Assembly: GCA_040414495.1 (NCBI GenBank)
Contig: JBEDUI010000116.1
Span: 1 to 5,578, forward strand
Length of the DNA: 5,578 nt
Direction of reading: 5' to 3'
DNA from: DATAVB01 sp040414495
GTDB taxonomy: Bacteria; Actinomycetota; Actinomycetes; Mycobacteriales; QHCD01
In this document: in pieces, positions 5,204 to 5,578 of the stretch
How the letters are laid out: each line of letters opens with the position of its first letter
Position numbering within the stretch: position 1 is the first letter of the stretch
The notes under the pieces: generated by a model
Told to the model about the DNA's origin: nothing
The model's input: only the letters and a program-made list of their open reading frames with translations
Databases searched by the model: none
Translations under genes and position numbers: made by a program

Positions 5204-5578
5204 ATGCCGGATCGAGAAGCATTACGGGGCCGGGTGGCGGTCGTTGCCGGTGCGACCCGCGGTGCCGGACGCGGAATCGCCGCCGCACTGGGTGAGGCGG
5301 GCGCGACCGTGATCTGCACTGGGCGCAGCAGCCGGAACGCCACGCTGAAATCGGATTACGACCGGGTCGAGACGGTCGAGGAAACCGCCGAGCTGGTAAC
5401 CGAATTGGGTGGCAACGGCGTCCCGGTTGCGGTTGACCATCTGCGACCCGAGCAGGTGAGGCAACTCGCCGAACAAATCCGCGACGATTACGGGCATCTC
5501 GACATTCTCGTTAACGACATCTGGGGCGGCGAGGTGCTCAAAGGCGGTCCGGCGCAATGGGATACGCCCCTGTGGCAG
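5204..5578 (+). CDS. Short-chain dehydrogenase/reductase (SDR) family protein, N-terminal part (cut by window edge)
   Basis: The first 125 codons are present, with no stop before the right edge. The start of a Rossmann fold is clear: RVAVVAGATRGAGRGIAAAL (residues 10-29) carries the glycine-rich dinucleotide motif, GATVICTGRSS (33-43) ends strand beta-2 with an Arg next to the Gly, which often goes with NADP(H) preference, and HLDILVNDIWGGE (97-109) is the beta-4 region. The typical NNAG is replaced by NDIWGG; the catalytic Tyr-x-x-x-Lys would lie beyond the window. SDR enzymes oxidise alcohols or reduce carbonyls; the substrate is unknown. The ATG at 5204 is 13 nt after the regulator's stop and has only GAAGG (5198-5202) one base away, so translation may be coupled to the regulator gene. 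The short gap suggests co-transcription with the regulator. Confidence 0.9.
   Translation, partial: MPDREALRGRVAVVAGATRGAGRGIAAALGEAGATVICTGRSSRNATLKSDYDRVETVEETAELVTELGGNGVPVAVDHLRPEQVRQLAEQIRDDYGHLDILVNDIWGGEVLKGGPAQWDTPLWQ

Noticed and set aside
4615..5343. 242-codon minus-strand open frame opposite the regulator and dehydrogenase
   Set aside because: It spans two well-supported plus-strand genes and their junction and shows no recognisable domain.
923..5578. Acquired resistance island or mobile element
   Set aside because: No transposase, integrase, terminal inverted repeats, attachment-site repeats or compositional break is visible across the operon; codon use looks uniform with the other genes.

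Overview
The window looks like chromosomal DNA from a high-GC actinomycete. Three things suggest this: strongly GC-biased third codon positions in every confident gene, a DUF222/13E12-type gene (a family concentrated in Actinobacteria), and three genes whose -10 box lies 7-8 nt before an ATG with no ribosome binding site, the leaderless arrangement common in mycobacteria and their relatives. A Nocardia/Rhodococcus-like host is my best guess; I cannot test it here.

Layout. Positions 1-415 (minus) hold the first 138 codons of a DUF222/13E12-family gene that runs off the left edge. Positions 416-922 contain no gene I can support; this is a spacer between two divergent promoters. Positions 923-1321 (plus) encode a small VOC/glyoxalase-fold protein. 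Its stop codon directly abuts the stop of the next, convergent gene. Positions 4587 down to 1322 (minus) look like a four-gene operon: GNAT acetyltransferase of the phosphinothricin-acetyltransferase type, APH-fold phosphotransferase 1, APH-fold phosphotransferase 2 (short N-lobe), and proline iminopeptidase-like alpha/beta hydrolase. Gaps are 75 nt (33 nt if the longer start of phosphotransferase 1 is used), 32 nt and about 21 nt (6 nt with the longer hydrolase start). Positions 4630-5190 (plus) encode an XRE helix-turn-helix/cupin regulator divergent from that operon. After 13 nt it is followed by a short-chain dehydrogenase/reductase that runs off the right edge.

How the parts may work together. 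The GNAT and XRE-cupin start codons are only 42 bp apart. That gap carries both -10 boxes, and the hexamer ATAGTA occurs twice in it, 22 bp apart, overlapping both. The simplest model is that the XRE-cupin protein controls its own gene and the four-gene operon from this gap. The operon encodes two small-molecule kinase-type enzymes, one acetyltransferase and one amidase/peptidase-type hydrolase. That resembles a drug- or metabolite-modifying set, but no substrate can be read from sequence. All families are known; what is unusual is the grouping, the compact regulatory gap and the missing N-lobe of the second kinase. I saw no CRISPR array, tRNA, rRNA, insertion sequence or convincing terminator.
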